DNA of 64,000 nt from Enterobacteriaceae endosymbiont of Donacia cincticornis (GCF_012568845.1 NZ_CP046194.1:1-64000); one strand, 5' to 3'. Shown: positions 41,458 to 52,791, counted from the stretch's first letter. Notes: a model not told the origin generated them from the letters alone. A program made the numbers and translations.

Positions 41458-41955
41458 TTAACTTCCCTTTTTATTTTTTGTATGTAATAATTTTATTGAT
41501 TTAAATATATTAATCATTTCTAATAAAGTTATGGCTGCTTCTGTACCTTTATTCATAACTTTAACACCAGACCTTTCAATAGCTTGTTCAATATTATCAG
41601 TTGTTAAAATACTAAAAGAAATAGGAATATTATTTTTTACTGATAAATTAGATATTTGTGAACAAACTTCTTGAGATAAATATTTAAAATGAGATGTTTC
41701 TCCTTTTATAATACTGCCAATAGCTATTATACCATCATACACATTTTTTTTTATTAATAATTGTATTACTGATGCTATTTCGTAGCTTCCTGGTACCCAA
41801 CAAATAGTTATATTTTTTTCTTGTACCATACCTATTCTTTGTAAAGTATCAATAGTTGCATATAACAAATGTTTATTTATAAATGTATTAAATCTTGATA
41901 TAACAATAGCAATAAATGCATTAGGTGCTATCACATTTTCATCAATAATTTGCAT
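41458..41955 (-). CDS. ribH: 6,7-dimethyl-8-ribityllumazine synthase
   Basis: Condenses the pyrimidinedione made by RibD with dihydroxybutanone phosphate to give lumazine, the precursor of riboflavin (also called ribE in E. coli). The 165 residues contain ISRFNTFINKHLL, PGSYEIASV (substrate binding), GSIIKGETSHFKYLSQE with the catalytic His, and PISFSILTTDNIEQA. It lies between ribD and nusB with spacings of 24 and 0 nt. RibA, RibB and RibC are not in this window. Confidence 0.95.
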   Translation of the reverse strand: MQIIDENVIAPNAFIAIVISRFNTFINKHLLYATIDTLQRIGMVQEKNITICWVPGSYEIASVIQLLIKKNVYDGIIAIGSIIKGETSHFKYLSQEVCSQISNLSVKNNIPISFSILTTDNIEQAIERSGVKVMNKGTEAAITLLEMINIFKSIKLLHTKNKKGS

Positions 41956-41979
41956 AATATAATTTATATCCTTTAAAAA

Positions 41980-43092
41980 CTATTTAATAGGTTTTAATAT
42001 TAATTTTAAATCTGGTCCTATTTTTTTTATATATTTAAAATAAAAATGAGGAACATTAATAATATTCATAAATGAATTAATATTACATAAATTTAATGCT
42101 ACGTTACCTAATAATTTAGGAGTAAGATAAATAATTAATTCATCTATTAAATTATAAGTAATTAAAAATCCTGATAATGTACTCCCTGCTTCTATAAGAA
42201 GAGAATTTATTTTTCTACTACCCAATATTTTAAATAAATATTCTAAATCAAAATATCCATTAATTTCTGGTACTATAATTTGTTCTACATAATTTGGCCA
42301 ATTATCAAAAGTATATTTTAATTTAATTAATAATATTTTTCCTGGAAATAAAATTATTTTATCAGTAGGTTTAATTTTATTTAATCTATCTAAAATAATT
42401 CTGATAGGTTGTCTTAATAATTTTTTAGGATAAATTTTTTTTATATTATAACTTAATTTGTTCCATTTTACTAATAAAGTAGAATCATCTTTAATTACAG
42501 TTTTACTTGTACTTAAAATTGCCGTACTTTTAGCTCTTAAAATATTAACATCTTTTCTAGAAATTTTAGATGATATCCATTTACTATCTCCATTTAATAA
42601 TGCAATTTTACCATCTAATGATATCGCTAATTTTAATTGTATCCAAGGTATACCTGTATACATTCTTTTAAAAAAACCTGAATTTATAAACTTAGCTTCT
42701 TTTGATAAAATATTTTTTGTAATTTTAATACCTTTACTATTTAAAAATTTTAATCCTTTACCATTTACTTTTGGATTAGGATCTTTTGTTGCAACTACAA
42801 GGCGTTTAATTTTAGCATTAACTAATGCATCACAACATGATGGTGTTAAATTTTTATAATTACAAGGTTCTAATGTGACATACATTGTCGATCCTTCAGC
42901 ATTTTTCCCTGCCATTTTTAATGCAGTAATTTCTGCATGAGGTTCACCTGTTTTTAAATGATATCCCTGACCAATAATTTTCTTATTATTAACAATAATA
43001 CATCCTACATTAGGATTAGGAGTTGTAGTATAAATACCTAATTTAGCTAATTTAATTGCATGCATCATATAAAATTTATCTATTAAATACAT
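41980..43092 (-). CDS. ribD: Bifunctional riboflavin deaminase/reductase RibD
   Basis: Deaminates the pyrimidine ring and reduces the ribosyl side chain of the GTP-derived intermediate in riboflavin synthesis. The 370 residues (E. coli 367) carry the deaminase zinc site H52-A-E54 (GEPHAEITALKMAG) with C77 and C86 in LEPCNYKNLTPSCC, then the reductase domain (about 147-370) with IQLKLAISLDGKIA, SKWISS, ILRAKSTAIL and LLIEAGSTLSG. First gene of ribD-ribH-nusB; nrdR, which precedes it in E. coli, is absent. No FMN riboswitch is seen upstream. Confidence 0.96.
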   Translation of the reverse strand: MYLIDKFYMMHAIKLAKLGIYTTTPNPNVGCIIVNNKKIIGQGYHLKTGEPHAEITALKMAGKNAEGSTMYVTLEPCNYKNLTPSCCDALVNAKIKRLVVATKDPNPKVNGKGLKFLNSKGIKITKNILSKEAKFINSGFFKRMYTGIPWIQLKLAISLDGKIALLNGDSKWISSKISRKDVNILRAKSTAILSTSKTVIKDDSTLLVKWNKLSYNIKKIYPKKLLRQPIRIILDRLNKIKPTDKIILFPGKILLIKLKYTFDNWPNYVEQIIVPEINGYFDLEYLFKILGSRKINSLLIEAGSTLSGFLITYNLIDELIIYLTPKLLGNVALNLCNINSFMNIINVPHFYFKYIKKIGPDLKLILKPIK

Positions 43093-43191
43093 AATAACCT
43101 TAATTTATTATCTAATAAAGTATTTTAATCATTTTAATTTATATAATATTCACTATATTGAATTAATATTATAAATATTAAAAATATAAAA

Positions 43192-43228
43192 TTAAATAAA
43201 TAATTATAAAAATTAATTATTTATTTAA
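43192..43228. repeat. 15-bp perfect inverted repeat between ribD and leuA
   Basis: Arms 43192-43206 and 43214-43228 are exact reverse complements of A and T only, with a 7-nt loop, about midway in the 244-nt divergent spacer. No leucine-rich leader peptide or classic leu attenuator is seen. If transcribed with leuA this would be a stable leader hairpin; alternatively it is a regulator site. Confidence 0.55.
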
Positions 43229-43336
43229 AATAAATATAATAAAATAAATATTTTTTCTATACTTAGAATATATTATTTTATTTATATAAAATATATTTTT
43301 ATATTAAAAATCTTTATTGAAAGAGATGATATTTAT

Positions 43337-44893
43337 ATGAAAAAAAAAATTATTCTTTTAGATACTACATTACGTGATGGTGAACAATCTTTACAATTTA
43401 ATTTAAATACTAAAAAAAAGATAGAAATAGCATTAGCATTAGAAAAAATGGGTATTGATATTATTGAAGTAGGATTTCCTATTTCATCTCCTATGGATTA
43501 TAAAACTTCTAAAGAACTATCAAAAATTATAAAAAATAGTAAATTATGTGGTTTAGCAAGATGTAAAAAAAAAGATATAGATATGGTATATAATTCACTT
43601 AAAAAAACAGGGAATTTTAGAATCCATATTTTTTTAGCAACTTCACCCATACATATAACTACAAAATTAAAAACTACTTTAAATAAGGTAGTAGAAAAAA
43701 TATCATTTATGATTAAATATGCACGTAAATATACTGATGATATTGAATTTTCTTGTGAAGATAGTAGTCGTACACCTATTAATGACTTATGTTATGTTGT
43801 ACAAACTGCAATAAATGCAGGAGCTACAACAATTAATATTCCAGATACAGTAGGTTATATATTTCCTCAAGAATATTATGATATAATTTCTAATTTAAAA
43901 AAAAAAATAGATAATATAGATAAATGTATTCTTTCAGTACATACACATAATGATTTAGGTATGGCAGTAGGTAATGCTATTACAGCAATAAATGCGGGAG
44001 CAAGACAAATAGAAGGAACAATTAACGGTATAGGAGAAAGAGCCGGTAATTGTGCTTTAGAAGAAGTTATTATGGCATTATATACAAGAAAAAAAAGTAT
44101 AAATTTTTATACTGATATAAATATTAATAATATTTATTATACAAGTAAATTAGTAAGTAAAATATGTAATATTCCTATATCAATAAATAAAGCGATTGTA
44201 GGAAGTAATGCATTTTCTCATTCTTCTGGTATCCACCAAGATGGAATGATAAAAAATAGAAATACTTATGAAATATTAAATCCTAAAAACATCGGTTTAA
44301 ATCAAACAGAATTTAATCTTACTTCTAAATCAGGAAGAGCTGCAATAAAATATCATATGAATTTAATGGGATATAAAGAAAATACTTATGATATTAATTT
44401 ATTATATAATAATTTTATTAAATTAGCTGATAAAAAAGGTCAAATATTTAATTATGATTTAGAATCATTAGCATTTAATAATGAACAAGATAATAATACA
44501 GAATATTTTTTATTAAAATATTTTAATATAGAATCAAATTCTAATTTATCTATTGCTACAATAAAATTAAAATGTGGTAATTTAGATAAGTTAGAATCAG
44601 CAACAGGATTAGGAGCTGTTAATGCAATATATAAAACTATGATTAAAATAACAAATTATAATATAAAATTAATAAACTATATGTTAATAGCTAATAGTCA
44701 TACTAAAAAATCAACAGGAAAAGTTAATATTAAAATAAAATATAAAAAAAAAATATTTAATGGGGTAGGTTTTTCTAAAGATATTATTAAAGCTTCAGTC
44801 ATAGCAATTATTAATTGTCTTAATAACATATGGAGATCTAATCAAGTACAAAAAAATATTTTACAAAATAATAAATATAAAAAAGAGAGGTAG
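43337..44893 (+). CDS. leuA: 2-isopropylmalate synthase
   Basis: First step of leucine synthesis: acetyl-CoA plus 2-ketoisovalerate to 2-isopropylmalate. The 518 residues (E. coli 523) show DTTLRDGEQ (9-17), FSCEDSSRT, the metal-binding HTHNDLGMA (about 201-209), NGIGERAGN, and the C-terminal LeuA regulatory domain (about 385-500, with the GLGAVNA-type allosteric segment), which suggests leucine feedback is still possible. It leads the leuABCD(-adk) cluster; leuB starts 2 nt after its stop. Confidence 0.97.
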   Translation: MKKKIILLDTTLRDGEQSLQFNLNTKKKIEIALALEKMGIDIIEVGFPISSPMDYKTSKELSKIIKNSKLCGLARCKKKDIDMVYNSLKKTGNFRIHIFLATSPIHITTKLKTTLNKVVEKISFMIKYARKYTDDIEFSCEDSSRTPINDLCYVVQTAINAGATTINIPDTVGYIFPQEYYDIISNLKKKIDNIDKCILSVHTHNDLGMAVGNAITAINAGARQIEGTINGIGERAGNCALEEVIMALYTRKKSINFYTDININNIYYTSKLVSKICNIPISINKAIVGSNAFSHSSGIHQDGMIKNRNTYEILNPKNIGLNQTEFNLTSKSGRAAIKYHMNLMGYKENTYDINLLYNNFIKLADKKGQIFNYDLESLAFNNEQDNNTEYFLLKYFNIESNSNLSIATIKLKCGNLDKLESATGLGAVNAIYKTMIKITNYNIKLINYMLIANSHTKKSTGKVNIKIKYKKKIFNGVGFSKDIIKASVIAIINCLNNIWRSNQVQKNILQNNKYKKER

Positions 44894-44895
44894 TT

Positions 44896-45984
44896 ATGTC
44901 AAATATATTTAAAATTTCTGTATTACCAGGGGATGGCATTGGACCTGAAATAATGATACAAGCAATAAAAATATTAGAATGTATTCAAAAATATATAAAG
45001 AAAAAAATAATTATCGATACCTATGATATAGGAGGAATCGCAATTAATAAATATAATGATCCTTTACCAAAAAAAACATTGGATGGTTGTGAAAAATCTA
45101 ATGCTATATTATTAGGATCGGTTGGAGGACCTGAATGGGATCATTTACCTTTAAATAAAAGACCTGAAAAAGGTTCTTTATTAAAATTAAGAAAATATTT
45201 TAATTTATTTGTTAATTTACGTCCTTCTTTTTTTTATAAAAATTTAAATATTTTAAGTCCCTTAAAAGATAGGATTTTAAATAAGGGATTTGATATTATT
45301 TGTGTTAGAGAATTAATCGGGGGTATATATTTTGGGTTAAATGGTAGAAAAGGGAAAGGAATAAACGAATATGCATTTGATACTGAAATTTATTCAAGAT
45401 TTGAAATAGAAAGAATTGCACACATTGCTTTTAATATAGCACTAAAAAGAAATAAAAAAATATGTTCTATTGATAAAGCAAATGTTTTACAAACTTCCAT
45501 CTTATGGAGAGAAATTTTAATAAAAATATCTAAAAAATATAAATCAGTTAAATTAAAACATATGTATATTGATAATGCTGTAATGCAATTAATTAAAAAT
45601 CCTTCACAATTTGATGTTATATTATGTCCTAATTTATTTGGAGATATAATATCTGATCAATGTGCAATTATTACTGGATCCATAGGTAATTTACCTTCAG
45701 CTAGTTTTAATCAAAATTATTTTGGTTTGTATGAACCTGCTGGAGGATCTGCTCCAGATATTGCAGGTAAAAATATAGCTAATCCAATAGCACAAATTTT
45801 ATCATTAGCAATGTTAATTGAATATTCTTTAAAAGAAGAAAATATATCTTTAAAAATTAAAAATGCTATTCAAAAAGTTTTAAATTTAGGTTATAGAACA
45901 AAAGATATATCTGTGAATAGTTCAAAAGAAAAAATAATTACAACTAATGATATGGGAACATTAATTATGGAATCTATTGTATAA
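44896..45984 (+). CDS. leuB: 3-isopropylmalate dehydrogenase
   Basis: NAD-dependent oxidative decarboxylation of 3-isopropylmalate. The 362 residues (E. coli 363) include [10 protein letters not shown], the substrate-arginine segment [17 protein letters not shown], the metal-binding Asp in [11 protein letters not shown] and the NAD site [19 protein letters not shown]. An AGAGAGG ribosome-binding site sits before the ATG. Chromosomal here, whereas in many Buchnera strains leu genes are carried on plasmids. Confidence 0.97.
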   Translation: MSNIFKISVLPGDGIGPEIMIQAIKILECIQKYIKKKIIIDTYDIGGIAINKYNDPLPKKTLDGCEKSNAILLGSVGGPEWDHLPLNKRPEKGSLLKLRKYFNLFVNLRPSFFYKNLNILSPLKDRILNKGFDIICVRELIGGIYFGLNGRKGKGINEYAFDTEIYSRFEIERIAHIAFNIALKRNKKICSIDKANVLQTSILWREILIKISKKYKSVKLKHMYIDNAVMQLIKNPSQFDVILCPNLFGDIISDQCAIITGSIGNLPSASFNQNYFGLYEPAGGSAPDIAGKNIANPIAQILSLAMLIEYSLKEENISLKIKNAIQKVLNLGYRTKDISVNSSKEKIITTNDMGTLIMESIV

Positions 45985-46000
45985 ATTAATAGGAATTTAT

Positions 46001-47398
46001 ATGGGAAAAACATTATATGAAAAAATATATAATAAACATATTATTTGTAATATAAAAAATAATACTAATTTATTATATATTGATAGACATTTTATTCATG
46101 AAGTAACTTCTCCTCAAGCATTTGAAAGTTTAAGAAACAAAAATAGAAAAGTTTATAGATCAGATAAAACATTTGCGACAATGGATCATAATGTATCTAC
46201 AAAAATTAAAAATATTAATGCATGTGGATATATAGCTAAAAAACAAATGGAAACTCTTATTAAAAATTGTAATGATTTTAATATAAAATTATATGATCTT
46301 TATCACCCTTTACAAGGAATAGTACATGTTATAGGTCCAGAACAAGGTTTGACCTTACCAGGAATGACTATTGTATGTGGTGATTCACATACTTCTACAC
46401 ACGGAGCTTTTGGATCATTAGCTTTTGGAATAGGTACTTCTGAAGTAGAGCATGTATTAGCTACTCAAACTTTAAAACAAGATCGTACTAAAAATATGTT
46501 AATAAATATTACTGGTCATATATCTAAAAATATTACAGCAAAAGATATAATATTATTAATTATAAAAAAAGTTGGAATTAGTGGAGGTAACGGATATATT
46601 ATCGAATATAATGGAGATGTTATAAAAAAATTAAGTATGGAATCTAGAATGACAATTTGTAATATGTCTATTGAAATGGGAGCTAGAGCAGGATTAATTG
46701 CACCAGATAATATTACTTTCCAATATTTAAAAAATAAAAAATTTACTCCTAAAAAAAAATTATGGCAACAAGCAAAAAAATATTGGAAAACATTATATAG
46801 TGATTATAATGCTAAATTTGATAAAATTATTAATATCAATATTTCAAAATTAACACCACAAATTTCTTGGGGAACTAATCCAGAACAAATTATAGGTATA
46901 AATGAATGTATCCCTTTAATTAATTCTTATAAAGATATAAATAAGAAAAAACTAGCTATAAAATCATTAAAATACATGAATTTACATGAAGGTAAAAAAT
47001 TAATTAATATAAAAATTGATAAAGTTTTTATTGGTTCTTGTACAAATTCTAGAATTGAAGATTTAAGATCTGCTGCAAATATTATTATAGGTAAAAAAAT
47101 TGCTCCTCATGTTATAGCAATAGTTGTACCTGGTTCTAATATGGTAAAAGAACAAGCAGAAAAAGAAGGGTTGGATAAAATTTTTAAAAATGCTGGTTTT
47201 GAATGGAGATATCCGGGTTGTTCTATGTGTTTAGCTATGAATCCTGATAAATTAGAACCTTATGAAAGGTGTGCTTCTACTAGTAATAGAAATTTTGAAG
47301 GAAGACAAGGACGTAATAGTAGAACTCATTTAGTAAGTCCTATTATGGCAGCAATAACAGCTATTTATGGTTATTTTATTAACATTAATACTTTATAA
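46001..47398 (+). CDS. leuC: 3-isopropylmalate dehydratase large subunit
   Basis: With LeuD forms the [4Fe-4S] isomerase converting 2- to 3-isopropylmalate. The start is the ATG at 46001, after AGGA; it gives 465 residues beginning [10 protein letters not shown], as in E. coli (466). The longer frame from TTG at 45977 overlaps leuB and is unsupported. Cluster cysteines C347 (FIGSCTNSR), C407 and C410 (GCSMCLAM) are all in place, as are [13 protein letters not shown] and NRNFEGRQG. Confidence 0.96.
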   Translation: MGKTLYEKIYNKHIICNIKNNTNLLYIDRHFIHEVTSPQAFESLRNKNRKVYRSDKTFATMDHNVSTKIKNINACGYIAKKQMETLIKNCNDFNIKLYDLYHPLQGIVHVIGPEQGLTLPGMTIVCGDSHTSTHGAFGSLAFGIGTSEVEHVLATQTLKQDRTKNMLINITGHISKNITAKDIILLIIKKVGISGGNGYIIEYNGDVIKKLSMESRMTICNMSIEMGARAGLIAPDNITFQYLKNKKFTPKKKLWQQAKKYWKTLYSDYNAKFDKIININISKLTPQISWGTNPEQIIGINECIPLINSYKDINKKKLAIKSLKYMNLHEGKKLINIKIDKVFIGSCTNSRIEDLRSAANIIIGKKIAPHVIAIVVPGSNMVKEQAEKEGLDKIFKNAGFEWRYPGCSMCLAMNPDKLEPYERCASTSNRNFEGRQGRNSRTHLVSPIMAAITAIYGYFININTL

Positions 47399-47407
47399 AG
47401 AATAATT

Positions 47408-48007
47408 ATGAAAAAAAAATTTCAATATAGTGGTATTATAGCACCTTTAGATATTGCAAATATTGATACAGATGCTATTATACCAAAACAATTTTTACAA
47501 AAAAATAGTAAAAAAGGGTTTGGTAAAAATTTATTTCATAACTGGAGATATTTAGATGAAGAAAATGAAATTATTAATCCCAATTTTATTTTAAATAAAA
47601 AAGAATTTAAAAATTCTCAAATTTTATTAACTAGAGAAAATTTTGGTTGTGGCTCTTCACGTGAACATGCATTATGGGCATTATTAGATTTTGGTTTTCA
47701 TACTATTATTTCTTCTAGCTATGCAGATATATTTTATAATAATGCAATTAATAATAAATTATTATTAATTACATTAAAAAAAAATATTGTTGAAAAATTA
47801 TTTTCTATAATTCAAAAATTTCCTGGAATTATTTGTTATATAAATTTAATTTATAAAAAAATCACTATAAATAATCAATCTTTTACTTTTAAAATAAAAA
47901 AAGATATAATTAATTTCATTACAAATAATTTAGATCAAATAGATTTAACTATGAAATATTCTAAAAAAATTTATATGTTTGAAAAAAAATATTTTAAGTT
48001 TTTTTAA
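47408..48007 (+). CDS. leuD: 3-isopropylmalate dehydratase small subunit
   Basis: Swivel-domain subunit of the LeuCD isomerase. The 199 residues (E. coli 201) show IAPLDIANIDTDAIIPKQFL near the N-terminus, LTRENFGCGSSREHALWAL with the substrate-binding Ser/Arg loop, and SSYADIFYNNAINN. It starts 9 nt after leuC and ends 17 nt before adk, completing the leucine-specific steps in one cluster. The shared ilv genes are outside the window. Confidence 0.96.
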   Translation: MKKKFQYSGIIAPLDIANIDTDAIIPKQFLQKNSKKGFGKNLFHNWRYLDEENEIINPNFILNKKEFKNSQILLTRENFGCGSSREHALWALLDFGFHTIISSSYADIFYNNAINNKLLLITLKKNIVEKLFSIIQKFPGIICYINLIYKKITINNQSFTFKIKKDIINFITNNLDQIDLTMKYSKKIYMFEKKYFKFF

Positions 48008-48024
48008 AATGAGAAATTTATTTA

Positions 48025-48705
48025 ATGCGTATAATTTTATTAGGACCTCCAGGAGGAGGTAAAGGTACTTGTGCAAGATTTATATCTGAAAAATATAATT
48101 TAGTTAATATTTCTATGGGTAATATAATAAGAAATTTTTTATTAAATAATAAAAATTTATTATTAACTAATAAATTAAATAAATTTATTCATAAAGGAAT
48201 TATGATTCCTGATGATATAACTTTTAAAATTTTTAAAAAAAAAATATCTAATTTAAATTGTAATAAAGGGTTTTTACTAGATGGATTCCCTAGAAATATT
48301 TTACAAGCTCATATTTTAAAAAAAGAAAAAATAAATATAAATATAGTTTTAGAATTATATATTCCTAATACTAAAATAATTCAAAGAATTATAGGAAGAA
48401 AAATACATTTACCTTCTGGAAGAACTTATCATACTACTTTCAATCCTCCAAAAATAAAGGATAGAGATGATATTACTGGAGAAAAATTAATAACTAGAAC
48501 AGACGATAATATAATAACAATTAATAATCGATTAAAAGAATACTCTGAACAAACTAAACCATTAATTAAATATTATAAAAAAGAATTTTTTAAAAAAAAA
48601 ATTTTATATAAAAAAATCGATAATACATTATCTATTATAGATGTACAAAAACAAATAAATAATATTTTACAATCTTTTCAAATAAAAAATTTTAATTTTA
48701 AATAA
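48025..48705 (+). CDS. adk: Adenylate kinase
   Basis: Interconverts ATP + AMP and 2 ADP. The 226 residues (E. coli 214) have the P-loop GPPGGGKGT (7-15), LLDGFPRN, the LID domain HLPSGRTYHTTFNPPK...DDITGE and the Arg-rich closing region. An oddity is the AMP-site loop, which reads ISMGNIIR where the family usually has ISTGDMLR, so the AMP-contact Thr and the Asp are replaced. C-terminus carries about 12 extra Asn/Lys/Phe residues. It sits 17 nt behind leuD, a position not seen in E. coli, and may share the leu transcript. Confidence 0.93.
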   Translation: MRIILLGPPGGGKGTCARFISEKYNLVNISMGNIIRNFLLNNKNLLLTNKLNKFIHKGIMIPDDITFKIFKKKISNLNCNKGFLLDGFPRNILQAHILKKEKININIVLELYIPNTKIIQRIIGRKIHLPSGRTYHTTFNPPKIKDRDDITGEKLITRTDDNIITINNRLKEYSEQTKPLIKYYKKEFFKKKILYKKIDNTLSIIDVQKQINNILQSFQIKNFNFK

Positions 48706-48791
48706 ATATTATTTATTTATTTAAATAGTTATATTTATAATGATTTGTTTATTTATTTTAAATTTGATATTATGATTGGATCATAAATAGT

Positions 48792-49685
48792 ATGGATTAT
48801 AATCTAATGTTTACTGGAAGTATTGTAGCACTTATAACTCCAATGGATATTAAAGGTAATATTTGTAAAAAAAATTTAAAAAAACTTATTAATTACCATA
48901 TTAATAGTGGTACAAAAGCTATTGTTATTATGGGAACCACTGGTGAATCTTCTACATGTACTTATAATGAACGTATTAATACAATAATGTATGCATTAGA
49001 TTTTGCGAAAAAAAGAATACCTATTATAGCAGGTACTGGATTTAATTCAACATCAAAAAGTATATCAATAATATCTACTCTTGAGAATTCAGGAATTATC
49101 GGATGTTTAAATGTTACTCCATATTATAATCGTCCTAATCAAGAAGGTTTATATCAACATTTTAAAGAAATTGCAAATAGTACAGAATTACCTCAAATAT
49201 TATATAATGTTCCATCACGTACTGGATGTGATTTATTGCCAGAAACTATATATAGGTTATCTAAAATTAATAATATAGTAGGTATTAAAGAAGCTACTGG
49301 TGACTTATCTCGTGTAAATAAAATCAGAAATTTGATTCATAAAAATTTTTTTTTAATTAGTGGAGATGATAAAACTTCTTTTGAGTTTATGTTATTAGGT
49401 GGAGATGGAGTTATATCTGTTACAGCTAATATTGCTGCTGTAGAAATGAAAAAATTTTGTCATTATATGAAGAATAATAAAATTATTAAAGCAAAAAAAA
49501 TAAATCAACACTTAAATAAATTACATAATCAATTATTCATTGAATCTAACCCTATACCAGTAAAATGGGTAGCAAAAAAAATAGGGTTAATTAGCAGTGA
49601 TAAGATGCGTCTTCCTATGACACCACTTAAAAAACATAATCAGAAAATTTTAGAAATAACATTAAAAAAATTGAAATTAATATAA
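48792..49685 (+). CDS. dapA: 4-hydroxy-tetrahydrodipicolinate synthase
   Basis: Condenses pyruvate with aspartate semialdehyde, the entry to DAP and lysine. The 297 residues (E. coli 292) contain MGTTGESST, the catalytic Tyr in LYNVPSRTGCD (about 138), the Schiff-base K166 in GIKEATGD, and GDDKTSFE. The first five residues (MDYNL) precede the E. coli-like start MFTGSIVALITPMD; the ATG at 48807 is a possible alternative. Its last 9 bases overlap the 3' end of glyS on the other strand. Confidence 0.95.
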   Translation: MDYNLMFTGSIVALITPMDIKGNICKKNLKKLINYHINSGTKAIVIMGTTGESSTCTYNERINTIMYALDFAKKRIPIIAGTGFNSTSKSISIISTLENSGIIGCLNVTPYYNRPNQEGLYQHFKEIANSTELPQILYNVPSRTGCDLLPETIYRLSKINNIVGIKEATGDLSRVNKIRNLIHKNFFLISGDDKTSFEFMLLGGDGVISVTANIAAVEMKKFCHYMKNNKIIKAKKINQHLNKLHNQLFIESNPIPVKWVAKKIGLISSDKMRLPMTPLKKHNQKILEITLKKLKLI

Positions 49686-51752
49686 TTTATTTAAATTAGT
49701 TATTTTAGATAAAAATTTTTTTATTTTACTTAAAATTAAAATTCTATTTTTTTTAATATTATTATTTTTATGATTAATTGTTATTTTGTTAAAAAACATA
49801 TTTATAGGGTAGAATAATTCTGATAATATTAATAATATTTTATAAAATTCATTATTTTTTATTTGATAATTAATAATTTTAGATAATTTACGTATATGAT
49901 TAAATAAGATAAATTCTTCTTTATATTTTAATAAAGAAAAATTAATATCATCATTAGTATTTATATATAAATTATTTTTTAATAAGATTTTATTAATTCT
50001 TTTATCAGTTAAAATTAAAAGTTTACTTTGTTTTTTTTCAATTTTTAAAAACATATCTAATGCTTTTATTTTAAGATCTAATTTTATTAAATTATTAATA
50101 TTTTTATCTAAAATAGAAATAATAATATTTTTTTTATAACCTAAAGAAATATACCAATTTTTACATCTACCATATATAAAAGAAATTATATTGGTTATAA
50201 TTTCTTCTTTATAAGAATTATTTTCTAATTTATATAAAGATAAACTAAAAATAATTAATTTAGTTAAATTAATGTGTAATTTATTTTTTATAATAATACG
50301 TATCATACATAAAGTAATATTTTTTAAAGCATAAGGATCTTTATCACCTTTAGGAATTAAAAAAATACTAAATATTCCTACTAAAGTATCTATTTTATCT
50401 GAAATAAATAAAATACAAGAAATAATATTTTTAGGTATTAAATTATTTTTTTTATATTGATATTGTTCTTTCAAAGCTGTAATAACATCTTTTTGTTCTT
50501 TATTATATTTTGCATAATACATACCAACAAGACCTTGTAATTCTGGAAATTCATAAACCATTTGTGTTGCTAAATCACATTTAGATAATCTACTTGCCCT
50601 AACACAATTTAAATAATTAACATTTTTAATTTTTTTAGTTATATATTTTGATATCATTTCAATACGTATAGTTTTTTCAAATAAATTACCTAATTTTTTT
50701 TGAAAAATAATATTTTTTAATTTTTCTAAAAAATTTTCAAATTTTATTTTTAAATCATTTTTTAAAAAGAATTGAATATCTTCAAATTTTGAAGTAAGTA
50801 CTTTTTCATTACTATGAATAATAATTTTACTATTTTTTGTTTTTATATTTGTTAAGATAATAAAAGAAGGTAATAAATTATTTTTTTTATCATATAAAGG
50901 AATATATTTCTGATATTTTATCATTACATACTCTAATATTTTAGATGGTAATACTAAAAATTTTTTATGAAATTTTCCAATCAAAAGTACAGGCCACTCA
51001 ACCATAGAAGTTAATTCTTCTAAAAAAAAGTTATTTATTTTTACAAAAGCATTTAAATTATCAGTAATATTTTTTATATTATTAATAATAATATTTTTAC
51101 GTTTTATAAAATCGACAATAATTTTACCTTCTTTAAATAATAAATTTTCATATTCTTTTGCATTTTTTAAGATAATTTTTTTTTCACACATAAATCTATG
51201 TCCTTGAATAATATTATTAGAGTGAATATTTAATAATTTTTTTTTAATATTTTTTTTTCCAAGAACAAATACTATATTTCTTATAGGTCTAATGAATTTA
51301 AATATATTTTTTTCCCAATACATAAAATTAGAAAAAGAAACTATTCTTTTTAAAGAATTAATTAACATATCAGATAATAAATTTTTAATATGTAATCTTT
51401 TAATTTTTTTTTTAAAAAAAATATAATTATTTTTATATATTAAATGATCATTTTCTTTAATATTATATTTTTTCATCCAAGATTTAACTTGTTGATTAAT
51501 AAAAATTTCTTTTGTTTTTTTTACGAAAGGCCCTTTAATCATACATTGAAAATTATTTTGTATTACATTTAGTAAATGTATTTGTATTGCAATACGTCTA
51601 AAAGTAAAAAAACATTTTATTATTTTATATGTAAAATAATTTTTTTTTAATTCATTTTTAAAATTTATTAAAATTATTTTAGACAATTTTAATAAACAAT
51701 TAGCAGGTATTTCTTCTATACCTATTTCTAATAATAAAATATTACTATCCAT
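49677..51752 (-). CDS. glyS: Glycyl-tRNA synthetase beta subunit
   Basis: tRNA-binding subunit of the alpha2-beta2 bacterial GlyRS. The 691 residues (E. coli 689) begin LLLEIGIEEIPANCL, and contain SMVEWPVLLIGKFHKKFL, LEYVMIKYQKYIPLYD, the HD-like region with RLSKCDLATQMVYEFPELQGLVGMYYA and IFLIPKGDKDPYALKN, then a low-complexity Ile/Lys/Asn-rich C-terminal anticodon-binding region. Follows glyQ by 29 nt. The 3' end overlaps dapA by 9 nt. Confidence 0.95.
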   Translation of the reverse strand: MDSNILLLEIGIEEIPANCLLKLSKIILINFKNELKKNYFTYKIIKCFFTFRRIAIQIHLLNVIQNNFQCMIKGPFVKKTKEIFINQQVKSWMKKYNIKENDHLIYKNNYIFFKKKIKRLHIKNLLSDMLINSLKRIVSFSNFMYWEKNIFKFIRPIRNIVFVLGKKNIKKKLLNIHSNNIIQGHRFMCEKKIILKNAKEYENLLFKEGKIIVDFIKRKNIIINNIKNITDNLNAFVKINNFFLEELTSMVEWPVLLIGKFHKKFLVLPSKILEYVMIKYQKYIPLYDKKNNLLPSFIILTNIKTKNSKIIIHSNEKVLTSKFEDIQFFLKNDLKIKFENFLEKLKNIIFQKKLGNLFEKTIRIEMISKYITKKIKNVNYLNCVRASRLSKCDLATQMVYEFPELQGLVGMYYAKYNKEQKDVITALKEQYQYKKNNLIPKNIISCILFISDKIDTLVGIFSIFLIPKGDKDPYALKNITLCMIRIIIKNKLHINLTKLIIFSLSLYKLENNSYKEEIITNIISFIYGRCKNWYISLGYKKNIIISILDKNINNLIKLDLKIKALDMFLKIEKKQSKLLILTDKRINKILLKNNLYINTNDDINFSLLKYKEEFILFNHIRKLSKIINYQIKNNEFYKILLILSELFYPINMFFNKITINHKNNNIKKNRILILSKIKKFLSKITNLNKLY

Positions 51753-51781
51753 ATAACTATATTACCTAATTATTAAGAATT

Positions 51782-52660
51782 TTAATTTATAAAATTATGA
51801 TATTTCATCACAATTAATTTAGTTATACTCCGTAATTTTAACACATATCTTTGTCTTTCTGTATGAGATAAAAATTTACGTGCTTCTAATAAATTAAAAC
51901 AATGTAAAGCTTTTAAAAGCTTTTCATATGCAGGAAAAATCAATGGTTCTTTTAATTTTAATAAAATATTAATTTCTTTTTCATATTGTTGAAAACATAA
52001 ATTAATAAAATTAATATCCGTATGTTCAAAATTATAAATGGATTGTTCAAGTTCATTTTTATAAAAATAATCACCATAAGTAATATGTTTATTTTTATTT
52101 TTATTCCATATTATATGAAATATATTATCTATATTTTGTATATGCATAGCTAACCTTTCTAAACCATAAGTAATCTCTCCTGTAATTGGATCACAATCTA
52201 TCCCTCCCATTTGCTGAAAATATGTAAATTGAGTAATTTCTATTCCATTTAACCATATTTCCCAACCAATACCATAAGCTCCTAAAGTAGGATTTTCCCA
52301 ATTATCATCTATAAAACGAATATCATTATTTTTTAAATCTAATTTTAATTCTTCCAAAGATTGGAAATATAAAAATTGAAAATTATGAGGTGGAGGTTTC
52401 ATTATTACTTGAAATTGATAATATTGTTGTAATCTATTAGAATTATTAGCATACCTTCCATCAGAAGGTCTTCTGGATAATTGTACATAAGCTATTTTTA
52501 CTGGTTTATTACCAATCGCATATAAACATGTCATTGGATGACATGTCGCAGCTCCTACTTCAATATCAATTGGTTGAATAATACTACAACCTTGTTTTGC
52601 CCAATAATTCTGTAAAATTAAAATCATTCCTTGAAAAGTTTTTTCACTAAATATTTTCAT
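51782..52660 (-). CDS. glyQ: Glycyl-tRNA synthetase alpha subunit
   Basis: Catalytic class II subunit that activates glycine. The 292 residues (E. coli 303) are strongly conserved: [81 protein letters not shown] and [10 protein letters not shown]. Only the last ten or so residues are missing compared with E. coli. It is first in the glyQ-glyS pair, divergent from fieF. Confidence 0.97.
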   Translation of the reverse strand: MKIFSEKTFQGMILILQNYWAKQGCSIIQPIDIEVGAATCHPMTCLYAIGNKPVKIAYVQLSRRPSDGRYANNSNRLQQYYQFQVIMKPPPHNFQFLYFQSLEELKLDLKNNDIRFIDDNWENPTLGAYGIGWEIWLNGIEITQFTYFQQMGGIDCDPITGEITYGLERLAMHIQNIDNIFHIIWNKNKNKHITYGDYFYKNELEQSIYNFEHTDINFINLCFQQYEKEINILLKLKEPLIFPAYEKLLKALHCFNLLEARKFLSHTERQRYVLKLRSITKLIVMKYHNFIN

Positions 52661-52791
52661 ATTTAAAATTTATTAAATTTTTATTTTAACATAATTATTA
52701 TATATTATTTTATATAAAAAAATACAAATTAAAATTTAACATATTTTTTTCTATAAAAAAATAATGTTAAAATAATTTATTATTAATACAA

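Noticed and set aside
43093-43336. leu leader peptide and attenuator
   Set aside because: No short frame with leucine codon runs is present; only an AT hairpin is seen.
43093-43336. FMN riboswitch before ribD
   Set aside because: None of the conserved RFN-element segments is visible in the AT-only spacer.
45977-46000. Eight-codon N-terminal extension of leuC
   Set aside because: It overlaps leuB and begins with TTG; the ATG at 46001 follows an AGGA and matches the E. coli N-terminus.
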